A DNA stretch of 64,000 bases from Bacillota bacterium. GTDB taxonomy: Bacteria > Bacillota_I > Bacilli_A > Erysipelotrichales > Erysipelotrichaceae. This document shows, one piece after another, positions 16,877 through 26,323 of the stretch. The position numbers and the translations under genes are program-made. The DNA lies in assembly GCA_023388995.1 (NCBI GenBank), contig JAEWFD010000045.1, positions 87,254-151,253 of the forward strand, written 5' to 3'. The notes beneath the pieces were generated by a model. It was not told the DNA's origin. It searched no databases and saw only the letters and a program-made list of their open reading frames with translations. Numbering within the stretch: position 1 is the first letter of the stretch; the number at the start of each line of letters is the position of its first letter.

Positions 16877-18368
16877 CTTGGACCTTTCTGTCAAGAGCAT
16901 GTGCCGTATTCCGTGCACCTTGTCCAAATACAGAAACCTGATTGATGCTCTGCTCACCCTTGTCCAATTTTGCAAGTTCGCTCTTTTTCACTAGATAGCC
17001 AGTGACGCGAACAACATCGCTGCTTTCCAAATATCCGCTGAAATAGCGCATTCCAGCTTTATGAGCACCTTTGATAATGTCCAGCAATGCTGCCGGGGAA
17101 TTTTTCCAGGTTTCGTCAAACTTAAAGATATCACCAATCCCTGAAGGGAAGTATTTATGGAATTTTGTGGAATGCATGATTTGCTTCGGCATTGCAGGTT
17201 CCATGAAAACCGGAATCCGGCATCCCGGTGAATTGTCCATATTATCGGAATCAATTCCTACCTGGGCATGCAGAATATGATGATGATCAAATGCATCGCA
17301 ATATTTTGTTTTATGAGAAAGAACCTGTTGTTCAAGTGCATCCATGATACGGACACCTAGAGCATCACAGGCGTCATTATGTCCATAGCCTTTCTTCGGA
17401 TCAGTTACACCCATCAATTGGTTGACACATTCGGCCATTCCAACAACACCAAACAATCCTACAAAACGATCTTGGTGGATGAAGCCTTCTTTCACTAAGA
17501 AGTTGCTCTTGAAAAAAGCACTTTTCTCAACAATAAATGCAATGCGGTCATCCATATGCTTCAACATCACATCGGTGTAATACGGCAAAATGCGATTGAT
17601 AAAATCCTCGGCATCCTTTGCTTCTTTCGCCATGGTTGCCAATCTGACCCGTGGCAGCGTAAATCCACCGCCGCCAATCAGCAAGCCGTTGTAGCAGCTT
17701 ACTACGCTATATGGACGATTAGCAAAGTCTTTTAAGAACATCGGATTGTTCGCAAAGCTTGGTTTCGCTGTTTCCAGCATAACTGAAATGGCATGTTCTG
17801 CACTGCTGTTGGTTGTAATAGATTCATCATACAGCAAAGTTAGGTTGGGAATTGCCAGCTGCAATTCTCTCGTCAAGTCAAGAATAATTTCTCCAGCTTT
17901 GGTAATCTTCGGACCAAGATTTGCATGTACAAAAGAATCCGTCAATGTTCTGTCAATATGAATCAGGAATAGTTTCAAAGCTTTGCGCGCTTCTTCTTCA
18001 TCCTTGATAAATGGTGCAAACAACTCGTCGAAATTTCCTAAATACACCGGAAAAGTTGTAATCGATGGTACATGTTTATATAGAATCAATAAAGCGTTGG
18101 TAGCTTCCCAAATATCAGTCGGCTTTTCAATATTCAAAAAGCGGCTCCCTTGTTCCATCAGTACTGCATAATCCGGAGCAATGTAACGCGGGCGGTATGG
18201 CATAACACCTTCATTCAAATCGCAAATAATGCCCTTTTCTTTTGCGGCTAAAAAGGCTTCTGATTGCACCAATGTTGTGTCGGTACTTTCGCCCAACCCA
18301 GCCAAAGCCTTCAACTGCTGATCGTAGGTCAATGCTGTATTGCTGATAATCTCAAATGCTTTGCTCAT
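16857..18368 (-). CDS. yjjI: Glycyl radical enzyme, YjjI family
   Basis: 503-residue glycyl radical enzyme, shorter than pyruvate formate-lyase (about 760) as usual for YjjI. The radical site is RVTGYL near the C-terminus (Gly457); a candidate catalytic cysteine is in SVVSCYNGLL. Reaction not established to my knowledge. The start ATG at 18368 is chosen because GAGGAGG precedes it; this site is formed by the last codons of ftsK, two bases away. Encoded with its activase and next to the nucleoside importer, as E. coli yjjI is next to deoCABD. Activity would require anaerobic conditions. Confidence 0.9.
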   Translation of the reverse strand: MSKAFEIISNTALTYDQQLKALAGLGESTDTTLVQSEAFLAAKEKGIICDLNEGVMPYRPRYIAPDYAVLMEQGSRFLNIEKPTDIWEATNALLILYKHVPSITTFPVYLGNFDELFAPFIKDEEEARKALKLFLIHIDRTLTDSFVHANLGPKITKAGEIILDLTRELQLAIPNLTLLYDESITTNSSAEHAISVMLETAKPSFANNPMFLKDFANRPYSVVSCYNGLLIGGGGFTLPRVRLATMAKEAKDAEDFINRILPYYTDVMLKHMDDRIAFIVEKSAFFKSNFLVKEGFIHQDRFVGLFGVVGMAECVNQLMGVTDPKKGYGHNDACDALGVRIMDALEQQVLSHKTKYCDAFDHHHILHAQVGIDSDNMDNSPGCRIPVFMEPAMPKQIMHSTKFHKYFPSGIGDIFKFDETWKNSPAALLDIIKGAHKAGMRYFSGYLESSDVVRVTGYLVKKSELAKLDKGEQSINQVSVFGQGARNTAHALDRKVQDEESRH

Positions 18369-18369
18369 A

Positions 18370-20616
18370 TTAATCCTCCTCTTCTGATTGTGATCCTTTG
18401 ACATACACCTCGCGGGGCTTGCTGCCAATATTCGGGCCAATGATACTGTTTTCTTCCAGTAAATCTATAATTCTGGCAGCTCGGTTATATCCTATGCCAA
18501 ACCTGCGCTGCAACAATGAAGTGCTTGCTTTTTGGGTTTGAATCACAAATTCCTTTGCTTCCGGATATAGTGCATCCTTTTCTGCCGCTTCTTCTCTTTC
18601 CCCTGTCGGGCAAGAAGGAGGCTGGAAGGTTTTATCATACACCGGTTTTGCCTGCGACTTGGCGTATTCACAAATAGAAGCAACTTCCTGGTCGGAAACA
18701 TAGACCCCTTGAATGCGTGTTGCGCTTGGTTCTCCAATAGGAATATACAACATATCTCCATATCCTAGCAAGCGTTCTGCTCCGGTTTGATCCAGGATCG
18801 TCCTTGAATCAACGGCAGAACTTACAGCAAACGCAATACGTGACGGAATGTTGGCTTTGATGATACCGGTAATGACATCCACCGATGGGCGCTGAGTAGC
18901 AACAATCAAATGGATGCCGGCAGCACGCGCCAGCTGGGTAATACGCTGAATGCTTGCTTCCACTTCCTTGGCCGCAACCATCATCAAGTCTGCAAGCTCA
19001 TCGATAATCACAACAATATACGGCAACGGCTTACGAGAATCGCCAAAGCCATTGATATACACTTTTTCATTATAGGATGCTATGTTCCGAACCCCTGCTT
19101 CCGAAAACAGTTCATAGCGTCCTTCCATCATCTCAACCACCACTTTTAAGCCGTTGGCTGCTTCTTTCGCATCATTGATGACCGGTGTCAAAAGGTGCGG
19201 AATACCATGGTAAGCAGTAAACTCAACACGCTTCGGATCAACCAGCACCAATTTCACTTCCTGCGGCGTACAGCGCATTAAAAGTGATGTAATCATGGCA
19301 TTCATGCAAACAGATTTCCCGCTTCCGGTAGCACCCGCTACCAGTAAATGCGGCATTTTATCCAATTCGCCGTAAATAGGCTGCCCCATAATATTCTTTC
19401 CAAGTGCCACCAATAATTTCTTACTAGCTAGATTGGTCGGAATATTGACAAGCAATTCATGCATTTTAACGATGGTGCTCTCCGCATTCGGAATTTCAAT
19501 GCCCACCGCTGATTTTCCCGGAATTGGCGCCTCAATCCGTATATCTTTCGCAGCTAAAGCCATCTTGATGTCATCTTGCAGCGAAGCAATCCTGCTCACC
19601 CGCACACCGCTTTCCGGCTTGATTTCAAACTTAGTAACACTTGGTCCGATATGCGTATCTGTCAACGAAGATGCAATCCCGAACTGCGATAATATCTCTA
19701 CAACCCGCTGCCCGTTTGCTTTCGCATTCGCCGCATTGGCTTTGGAACCATTCTTGGCAGAAGATACTTCCAGCAACGACATCTTTGGCAGCTCATATGG
19801 TTTTCCATCACTATCGTCATGGACCGCAGGAATCACCCGTTCAACCACTTCCGGCTTAGTTTCTTCCGGTTCTACGATATGAATTGTGGTTGGTTTTGGT
19901 TCATCCTCCAATTCAAAAGCAAAAAATGGTTTACCATGAGATTTAATATCATCTTCCTCAAAGTCAAATAACTTTGCTTTGCTTTTTTCCTTAGCTTTTT
20001 CTTTCTTTTTGCGTGAATCATCATCCATCTTTCCTTCCATATATTGCATAGGAATCTGAATGAAGGAACGCACTTTACCAAGAAGATCACGGAATTTCTT
20101 TTGATCAAACAGCAATAGCACACTAAGCAGCGTTAACGCTCCAATCACAATATAGGTACCAATACGGGCAAACAGCAAGGAAGTTAAGGAGTACAGAAAG
20201 TTTCCGATAATACCTCCCTTGGCCGCAATTTCGCCATCTAAAATTTCACTGGTTTCTTTCAAAAAATTGGACAATGTCTGAAAACCCACCAAATTGGGAT
20301 CATCCGGTATAGCACTCCATAAAATCCATGCCAGCAAAATAACGAAAAGGGACATCATCGTCCGCGATGCCCAATTCGGTACTTTTCTTTTCCAAAGCAA
20401 CACAATTCCTAATGCCAATAACACCCCGTAAATAACACCATACAATGTACCTACCAAATACTGCATTGCAATACTGAGAAAACTGCCAACTACTCCCAGC
20501 CGCATCATGCCGATCAACGACAGAACAATCACGATGAGAGCATACAAATACAAGAGGATGTCTTGCTCCAGCTTTGATTTTTTGGGTTTCCCTTGTCGTT
20601 TCTTTACTTTAGCCAA
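18370..20616 (-). CDS. ftsK: DNA translocase FtsK/SpoIIIE
   Basis: 748-residue septal DNA pump that clears chromosomes from the division septum and, in sporulation, moves the chromosome into the forespore. Several membrane segments occupy about residues 20-170, followed by a charged linker, the RecA-like motor with Walker A (GATGSGKSV) and a C-terminal gamma winged helix (LLQRRFGIGYNRAARIIDLL). The start codon is TTG (20614-20616) with GGGAGGGG upstream. Only one family member is visible here, so FtsK and SpoIIIE roles cannot be separated. Confidence 0.93.
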   Translation of the reverse strand: MAKVKKRQGKPKKSKLEQDILLYLYALIVIVLSLIGMMRLGVVGSFLSIAMQYLVGTLYGVIYGVLLALGIVLLWKRKVPNWASRTMMSLFVILLAWILWSAIPDDPNLVGFQTLSNFLKETSEILDGEIAAKGGIIGNFLYSLTSLLFARIGTYIVIGALTLLSVLLLFDQKKFRDLLGKVRSFIQIPMQYMEGKMDDDSRKKKEKAKEKSKAKLFDFEEDDIKSHGKPFFAFELEDEPKPTTIHIVEPEETKPEVVERVIPAVHDDSDGKPYELPKMSLLEVSSAKNGSKANAANAKANGQRVVEILSQFGIASSLTDTHIGPSVTKFEIKPESGVRVSRIASLQDDIKMALAAKDIRIEAPIPGKSAVGIEIPNAESTIVKMHELLVNIPTNLASKKLLVALGKNIMGQPIYGELDKMPHLLVAGATGSGKSVCMNAMITSLLMRCTPQEVKLVLVDPKRVEFTAYHGIPHLLTPVINDAKEAANGLKVVVEMMEGRYELFSEAGVRNIASYNEKVYINGFGDSRKPLPYIVVIIDELADLMMVAAKEVEASIQRITQLARAAGIHLIVATQRPSVDVITGIIKANIPSRIAFAVSSAVDSRTILDQTGAERLLGYGDMLYIPIGEPSATRIQGVYVSDQEVASICEYAKSQAKPVYDKTFQPPSCPTGEREEAAEKDALYPEAKEFVIQTQKASTSLLQRRFGIGYNRAARIIDLLEENSIIGPNIGSKPREVYVKGSQSEEED

Positions 20617-20634
20617 AACGAACCCCTCCCACTT

Positions 20635-22293
20635 TTACAAGTTAATTTCGATAATAGACGGCAAGATCATTGGACGCTTGCCCGTTTCTTTCAGCACATA
20701 CTTTTGAATTTTTTCTTTTGCATCCATTCGACATGCCATATTTTCATATTGTTTTTTGCTGACTGCATCCACAATCGTATCTTCCATCAGCTGCGAAATA
20801 GAACTTACAATATGATCCGCATCCTTCAGATAGATAAAACCGCGCATCTGCACATCCGGTCCGCCGACCACTTGCTTCGTCTTGAAGTCAATGACAACAC
20901 CTACAATAATCGCACCATCAGTAGATAGCTGCTCGCGATCTTTAATGACATAACCCGATAAATCCCATTCATCGCTGCCATCAATCAAGACTTCGCCAAC
21001 CGGTACACTTTGCGCCGTTGACTTCAGGACACTCTTATCAAATGATGCAACTTGGCCATTGTCAAGAACAATGATGCGATCTGGCGTATAACCCATAGAA
21101 GTGGCGATATTCGCATTTTCAATCAGCTGGCGGTATTCACCCTTAATTGGCAAATAGTAGCGCGGTTTCAGCAAATAGATCATCATCTTCAGATCTTCCT
21201 GCGATGCATGCATGGAATATACTTGTTTTGGTGACAAGGTTACAATTTTTGCCCCCGTCTTATACAGTTCATTTTCCATGATCCCTGCTTCTTTTTCCGT
21301 TCCCGGAACAATCGGCGAGGCAATAATTACGGTATCACGGTCTGTAAACTCCAAAACATCCTCTTCATTGAACGCAATTTTATGCATCAAGCGGAAAATA
21401 TTCGGCCCGCTCGCGGAAATAATCACGACAACATCTTCATCCTCATTCGAAAATTTCGCAGGGTCCAACAACAGGTTGTTCGGAATCACAAAGTGTCCCA
21501 TCTGGACAACTTTATCCAGCATTTTCTTGAGTTCATCGCCATAAATCACAACTCGCTTCTTATAGCGGATAGCGAGTGTCAGCACTTCCATTGCACGATA
21601 TAAGTTCTGGGCATAAACAGAAATAATCAGCCGCCCGTCACAATTCTCAAAATAAGGTTCAATCGTTTCTTTAATGCGATGCAGCGGTGCGGTATGACCC
21701 TTACGTCCTGCACCCACTGATTCAGAAAGCAAGCACAACACATTGTGATTGCCGATTTCCGCAATTTTAGAGATATCACAGGAAAATGCTTCATCCCGCG
21801 CGTCATAATCTACAATAAATTCACCCATATACACAATATAGCCTTGCGATGTATGGATAGCCAAACCAAAACTTTCGCCAACGGAATGCGTTGTAGCGAA
21901 TGTCTGGAAGCTGGTATTGCCGATTGTCAGTTTAGCACTTCTTTTAATCTTCTTGATTGTAGGGCGTTTAATCCCATGTGCTGAAAGCATACCTTGGATA
22001 ATCAATGCATTCAGCGGTGTTGTATAAATCGGGATATCAATTTGCTTGAGTAAATACGGCAATGCTGCCATTGCATCATCGTGAGCATGAGAAATAAAGA
22101 TACCTTGAATCCGCTCTTTATTCTCAATTAAATATGAAAAATCAGGAATCACAAACTCAATACCTAATTGTGATGATTCCGGATATTTAATTCCTGCTTC
22201 TATGATAAAAATCTCATTTTCGATTTCCACGACATACATATTTTTGCCATCTTCGTCTAATCCTCCCAACGCAAAAATACGAACTTTTTCCAT
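20635..22293 (-). CDS. rnjB: Ribonuclease J2-like protein
   Basis: Metallo-beta-lactamase/beta-CASP RNase, 552 residues. The catalytic signature, normally HGHEDH in RNase J1, reads HAHDDA at residues 69-74, so the last zinc-binding His is missing, and the later SDS-type motif reads SES. This is how the weakly active J2 subunit differs from J1; it probably works in a J1/J2 complex on mRNA decay. The start ATG at 22293 has GAAGGAGGAAATAG upstream, preferred over an earlier in-frame ATG. The ftsK start follows 18 bases later, so rnjB-ftsK-yjjI-yjjW looks like one operon. Confidence 0.88.
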   Translation of the reverse strand: MEKVRIFALGGLDEDGKNMYVVEIENEIFIIEAGIKYPESSQLGIEFVIPDFSYLIENKERIQGIFISHAHDDAMAALPYLLKQIDIPIYTTPLNALIIQGMLSAHGIKRPTIKKIKRSAKLTIGNTSFQTFATTHSVGESFGLAIHTSQGYIVYMGEFIVDYDARDEAFSCDISKIAEIGNHNVLCLLSESVGAGRKGHTAPLHRIKETIEPYFENCDGRLIISVYAQNLYRAMEVLTLAIRYKKRVVIYGDELKKMLDKVVQMGHFVIPNNLLLDPAKFSNEDEDVVVIISASGPNIFRLMHKIAFNEEDVLEFTDRDTVIIASPIVPGTEKEAGIMENELYKTGAKIVTLSPKQVYSMHASQEDLKMMIYLLKPRYYLPIKGEYRQLIENANIATSMGYTPDRIIVLDNGQVASFDKSVLKSTAQSVPVGEVLIDGSDEWDLSGYVIKDREQLSTDGAIIVGVVIDFKTKQVVGGPDVQMRGFIYLKDADHIVSSISQLMEDTIVDAVSKKQYENMACRMDAKEKIQKYVLKETGKRPMILPSIIEINL

Positions 22294-22327
22294 TCTATTT
22301 CCTCCTTCAGTTTCATTACTAGAAGCT

Positions 22328-22356
22328 ATTATATCGTATCCCACTGCGGATAACAA
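22328..22356 (-). promoter_or_regulatory. Sigma-A promoter P2 of rnjB-ftsK-yjjI-yjjW
   Basis: TTGTTA at 22351-22356, 17-base spacer, TATAAT at 22328-22333 on the minus strand, 35 bases upstream of the rnjB start. Confidence 0.8.
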
Positions 22357-22396
22357 TAGTGCAACAAACACCTAATAATTCGTTTTCTCTTTTCTT

Positions 22397-22425
22397 ATTA
22401 TATACCAATTTTACGGCTTACGCAA
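22397..22425 (-). promoter_or_regulatory. Sigma-A promoter P1 of rnjB operon
   Basis: TTGCGT at 22420-22425, 17-base spacer, TATAAT at 22397-22402 on the minus strand, about 70 bases upstream of P2. Tandem promoters are likely. Confidence 0.6.
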
Positions 22426-22543
22426 AAGTTTCGCTATCGTCTTCAACGGATGACAGCTAAAAAGCGAGAATCAAGCCGCTTGCAGTAAATGAAACTTCCG
22501 CTTTTGATATCGATTCTGTCAAAGCCGTAAATATTTGCCTATA

Positions 22544-22575
22544 GAAAAACTGCACAGCAGATCCTGCCATGCAGT
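22544..22575 (-). terminator. Terminator of the trehalose operon
   Basis: ACTGCATGGCAG, loop GAT, CTGCTGTGCAGT (12 pairs, two of them wobble), then TTTT on the minus strand, right after the IIA gene. Confidence 0.85.
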
Positions 22576-22580
22576 CCATA

Positions 22581-23048
22581 TTATTTTTTATAGCTCACAA
22601 TCCCGGTTTCCTTTGCTTCTATGCTGCGGCCTTCGGTAAAAGACACTGCTTCTCCACTTGTAAACAAGATCGGACAAACGGTATGCTTTCCTGCTTGCTG
22701 TATTGCTTGCAAGTCCATTTCACATAGAAGATCCCCTTGCTTTACCTTATCCCCCTGAACAACAACAGAGCGAAACCCTGCACCTTGCAATTCCACGGTA
22801 TCAATTCCCAAATGAAGCAGCAGTTCGATGCCATCTTTGGTCTGTATGCCATAGGCATGCTTTGTCGGGAAGACAACGGATAACGTACCTGACAGTGGTG
22901 CATACACCTTTCCATCTGCCGGTTCAATCGCAAATCCGTCACCTAGCAGTTTTTGACTAAATACTTGATCCGGCACTTGTCCCAGCGGAACCAGTTTGCC
23001 GGCCATGGGAGAACCAAATTCTTCCTTATTGCGCTGAAAAAACTTCAT
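22581..23048 (-). CDS. PTS glucose-family IIA protein
   Basis: 155-residue cytoplasmic phosphotransferase component; passes phosphate from HPr to a IIB domain. The phosphorylated His is His79 (LLLHLGIDTVEL) with the supporting His64 (TKHAYG). TreP here has no fused IIA domain, so this stand-alone IIA at the end of the trehalose operon probably supplies it. RBS GGAGGAAT; the start follows the treC stop by two bases. Confidence 0.92.
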   Translation of the reverse strand: MKFFQRNKEEFGSPMAGKLVPLGQVPDQVFSQKLLGDGFAIEPADGKVYAPLSGTLSVVFPTKHAYGIQTKDGIELLLHLGIDTVELQGAGFRSVVVQGDKVKQGDLLCEMDLQAIQQAGKHTVCPILFTSGEAVSFTEGRSIEAKETGIVSYKK

Positions 23049-23050
23049 GC

Positions 23051-24700
23051 TTATTCCTCCTTCAGATATACCAAAGATTCAAAGGGAAGCAGCTCCATCC
23101 TTGCGGAAATTGGTTTGGATGCATAGTTCCAAAGCTGGCATGCAAATCCATTGTACTCCTTTGGCAGCACAATTGTTGTTTTTTCCGGATAAAAATTGTT
23201 GATAACCAGCAATGTTCCAGTTGGAGCAACTCTTTCGTATGCAAACACCTGCGGATGCTCCTCTAAAATCATTTGAAACATACCTTCTTGAATAATAGCA
23301 GATTTCTTGCGAAATGCAATCAATGATTGGTAATGATGATAAACCGATTCAGGATCATCCAAAGCCTGTTCCACATTGATCTGACGATAATTGGAATTCA
23401 CTGAAATCCAAGGCATACTGGTACTAAATCCAGCATACGCACTTTGATCCCACTGCATCGGTGTTCGGGCATTATCCCGGGAACGGGCAGCCAGAATTTG
23501 CAAAATTGATTCTTTATCCAACCCTTGATCTGCCAAAATCCGGTAGTAATTCAATGACTCTACATCACGGTAATCTTCTACTTGATGGAAGTTGGCATTG
23601 GTCATGCCAATTTCTTCGCCTTGGTAAATATACGGGGTTCCCCGCAGCATGTGAACGGCTGTCGCCAGCATTTTAGCCGCCGGGATGCGGTAGATACCTT
23701 CATCCCCAAACCGGCTGACGATGCGCGGTTGATCATGATTGCACCAGAAGACAGCACTCCAGCCATCTGCTTTCTGCATCTCTGTTTGCCAACGCGCCAG
23801 CAGCTGCTTGAGTTCCTGGAATGCCACCGGCATCAAACTCCATTTATCGCCATTTTTATAGTCGACTTTCAAATGATGGAAGTTAAATACCATCGAAAGC
23901 TCTTTTTCCTGCGGATTGGAATAGCGAATACACTCCTCGATGGTTGTGGACGACATTTCACCAACGGTGATAATATCTTCATGCTTTCCGAAGGTATGCT
24001 CATGAAGTTCTTGCAAGTACTGATGAATGTGGGGGCCATCGGTGTAAAAACGACGGCCATCTCCTTGATCATCATCTGCAAATACCTCCGGCTTGGAAAT
24101 CAGATTCATTACGTCCAGACGAAACCCCTTGATTCCTTTGTCGATCCAGAAATTGACAACTTTGTAAATCTCCTGTCTTACTTCTGCATTATCCCAGTTC
24201 AAATCCGCTTGGGTTTTGTCAAATAAATGCAGATAATATTCGCCCAGTTCTTCTACATACTCCCAGCTGGAACCGCCGAATTTCGATTGCCAGTTGGTCG
24301 GCGGCAAGCCATCTTTTCCTTTCTTGAAAAAGTAAAAGTTTTTATAATATGCATCATTCTGCAGCGCTTTTTGGAACCACTCATGTTTCGTAGAGGTGTG
24401 ATTAAATGCCAAATCCAGCATAATCTTGATTTTTCTTTTTGCAGCTTCTTGAATCAGCAGCTCCATATCCGCCATAGTGCCATACATGGGATCAATTTGA
24501 TAATAATCCGCAATATCATAGCCATTATCCTCTTGAGGTGAAAGATAAATGGGATTCAGCCAAATATAATCGACTCCTAAATTTTCTAAATACGCTAACT
24601 TCTTGATAATCCCCAATATATCACCAAATCCGTCTCCGTTTCGATCATGAAATGATTTCGGATAAATCTGGTACACCACAACATCTTTCCACTGATTCAT
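23051..24700 (-). CDS. treC: Trehalose-6-phosphate hydrolase (GH13)
   Basis: Splits trehalose-6-phosphate into glucose and glucose-6-phosphate. 549 residues, family length. GH13 catalytic residues: nucleophile Asp196 (GFRLDVMNL), acid/base Glu248 (VGEMSS) and Asp323 (NHDQPR). Follows treP by seven bases; its Shine-Dalgarno overlaps the treP stop. Function assigned from context, since GH13 oligo-1,6-glucosidases are close relatives. Confidence 0.9.
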   Translation of the reverse strand: MNQWKDVVVYQIYPKSFHDRNGDGFGDILGIIKKLAYLENLGVDYIWLNPIYLSPQEDNGYDIADYYQIDPMYGTMADMELLIQEAAKRKIKIMLDLAFNHTSTKHEWFQKALQNDAYYKNFYFFKKGKDGLPPTNWQSKFGGSSWEYVEELGEYYLHLFDKTQADLNWDNAEVRQEIYKVVNFWIDKGIKGFRLDVMNLISKPEVFADDDQGDGRRFYTDGPHIHQYLQELHEHTFGKHEDIITVGEMSSTTIEECIRYSNPQEKELSMVFNFHHLKVDYKNGDKWSLMPVAFQELKQLLARWQTEMQKADGWSAVFWCNHDQPRIVSRFGDEGIYRIPAAKMLATAVHMLRGTPYIYQGEEIGMTNANFHQVEDYRDVESLNYYRILADQGLDKESILQILAARSRDNARTPMQWDQSAYAGFSTSMPWISVNSNYRQINVEQALDDPESVYHHYQSLIAFRKKSAIIQEGMFQMILEEHPQVFAYERVAPTGTLLVINNFYPEKTTIVLPKEYNGFACQLWNYASKPISARMELLPFESLVYLKEE

Positions 24701-24707
24701 ACAACAA

Positions 24708-26138
24708 CTATCCTTCTAGTTCCGCAATTTTTTTCTTTCCGATTACATAAGTTAAGCCAAATGGAACAACAATGGCAATCAGCATAGCAACAGCAAACAT
24801 TGGAATATGCTGCGCTTGAATCGACAGAATGCCCGGAATTCCGCCAACTCCGATCGAGTTAGCCATAACACCGGTCGCAACAGATAACGTACCCGCAATG
24901 CAAGAACCCGCAAGGGCGGCTACAAATGGGAACAAATATTTCAAATTCACACCAAACATAGCTGGTTCTGTTACTCCCAGATAACAGGAAATCATGGACG
25001 GCAAGTTTACTTGTTTCGCACGATCATTCTTGCGCTGCAAGAAGTACATCGCCAAAACTGCAGATCCTTGCGCAATATTCGAAAGAGCTATCATCGGCCA
25101 AAGAATCGTTCCGCCAAATTCACTCATCAACTGCAAGTCAATCGCATTGGTCATATGATGCAAGCCGGTAATAACAAGCGGGGCATAGAAGAAGCCAAAT
25201 ACCGCTGCAAACAAACCGCCAAAAGAAGAAGTTAAGCCGCTGTATACAACATTGGAAATCCATGAACCGATTACCCAGCCAATTGGCCCTACCACAATGT
25301 GCGCAATTAATACCGCCGGAACAAGCGCCATAAATGGAACAACGATCATCGAAATTGACTGCGGTGTTACTTTGCGGAAGAAACGTTCTAAATAAGCTAG
25401 CACAAAGCCTGCCAACATTGCCGGAATGACTTGTGCCTGATAGCCCACCATGGCAATTTTAGTAAAGCCAAAATCCCAAACCGGAGGAGTTCCGCCACCG
25501 GACATGCCATACGCATTTAACAATTGCGGGGAAACCAAGCAAATACCAAGAACAATCCCCAAGATTTGGGTTGTTCCCATTTTGCGCGTAATGGACCATG
25601 TGATTCCTACCGGCAGATAATGGAAGATCGCCTCGCCGATCAGCCATAGGAAATGATGTGTTCCTGCCCAAAATTGCGAGACTTCTGTCAAACTTTTGGT
25701 TCCGTTTTCCAACAGCTTGATATCACCGATCACGTTTCGGAAACCGAGAATCAAACCCCCAACTACGATCGCCGGAATTAACGGAGCAAATATTTCTGAA
25801 AGATTGGTTACCAGACTTTGCAGCCAATTCATGTTGCCTTTGGCAGCTGCTTTCAAATCCTCTTTGCTAACCCCTTCAACTCCTGCTATAGACACAAATT
25901 CATTATAAAATGTTGAAACTTCGTTTCCGATGATAACTTGGAATTGTCCCGATTGGGTAAACGTTCCTTTTACGGAACCGATACTCTCAATTTGCTTGAT
26001 ATCTGCTTTCGCAGGGTCTACCAAAACAAAACGCATCCGGGTAACACAGTGTGATACGGCGCTGATGTTCTCTTTGCCTCCAACGTATTGAAGCAGTAGT
26101 GTAGCATCTTGTGTGAATTTACTCATCACTTTACTCAT
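24708..26138 (-). CDS. treP: PTS trehalose transporter IIBC
   Basis: 476-residue membrane permease that imports and phosphorylates trehalose. The IIB domain has the phosphocysteine Cys31 in SHCVTRMRF; about ten membrane segments of the IIC domain follow. No IIA domain is fused. The ATG at 26138 with AAAGGAG upstream is preferred to the earlier in-frame ATG. First gene of treP-treC-IIA. Confidence 0.92.
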   Translation of the reverse strand: MSKVMSKFTQDATLLLQYVGGKENISAVSHCVTRMRFVLVDPAKADIKQIESIGSVKGTFTQSGQFQVIIGNEVSTFYNEFVSIAGVEGVSKEDLKAAAKGNMNWLQSLVTNLSEIFAPLIPAIVVGGLILGFRNVIGDIKLLENGTKSLTEVSQFWAGTHHFLWLIGEAIFHYLPVGITWSITRKMGTTQILGIVLGICLVSPQLLNAYGMSGGGTPPVWDFGFTKIAMVGYQAQVIPAMLAGFVLAYLERFFRKVTPQSISMIVVPFMALVPAVLIAHIVVGPIGWVIGSWISNVVYSGLTSSFGGLFAAVFGFFYAPLVITGLHHMTNAIDLQLMSEFGGTILWPMIALSNIAQGSAVLAMYFLQRKNDRAKQVNLPSMISCYLGVTEPAMFGVNLKYLFPFVAALAGSCIAGTLSVATGVMANSIGVGGIPGILSIQAQHIPMFAVAMLIAIVVPFGLTYVIGKKKIAELEG

Positions 26139-26194
26139 AACTTCTCCTTTCGATCTTAACTGATCCCTTTCCCTTGAACCCATGTCTCGCGATA

Positions 26195-26240
26195 ACATAT
26201 ACGTACAAGTACAAAATTAGTTTAACTTGTACGTATATGT
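26195..26240. promoter_or_regulatory. TreR operator: 16-bp inverted repeats over the treP promoter
   Basis: ACATATACGTACAAGT (26195-26210) and its exact inverse (26225-26240) flank a 14-base spacer. One arm fills the gap between the -35 and -10 boxes of the treP promoter; the other lies over the transcription start region. Predicted binding sites for TreR, whose gene is next upstream. Confidence 0.8.
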
Positions 26241-26247
26241 TTGTCAA
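26219..26247 (-). promoter_or_regulatory. Sigma-A promoter of treP-treC-IIA
   Basis: TTGACA at 26242-26247, 17-base spacer, TAAACT at 26219-26224 on the minus strand. Confidence 0.85.
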
Positions 26248-26254
26248 CTGTTTT

Positions 26255-26268
26255 TGATAGCGTTTCCA
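26255..26268 (-). promoter_or_regulatory. Catabolite-responsive element (cre) upstream of treP
   Basis: TGGAAACGCTATCA on the minus strand matches 13 of 14 positions of the CcpA consensus TGWAANCGNTNWCA and ends seven bases before the -35 box. Confidence 0.75.
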
Positions 26269-26298
26269 TTTATTTTTGCATGAAGTTCATTTTATATG

Positions 26299-26322
26299 AA
26301 AAAATTCTCTTTTCAGAGAATT
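26299..26322 (-). terminator. Terminator of treR
   Basis: AATTCTCT, loop GAAA, AGAGAATT, then TTTT on the minus strand, directly after the treR stop. Confidence 0.85.
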
Positions 26323-26323
26323 C

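Noticed and set aside
22459..22508. AAAAGCG ... CGCTTTT inverted repeat between the trehalose operon and rnjB
   Set aside because: Short arms with a loop of about 36 bases; no plausible stable structure or known element.
23582..24226. 214-codon open frame on the plus strand opposite treC
   Set aside because: Composition is that of a reverse-strand shadow of a GH13 gene; no start signals.
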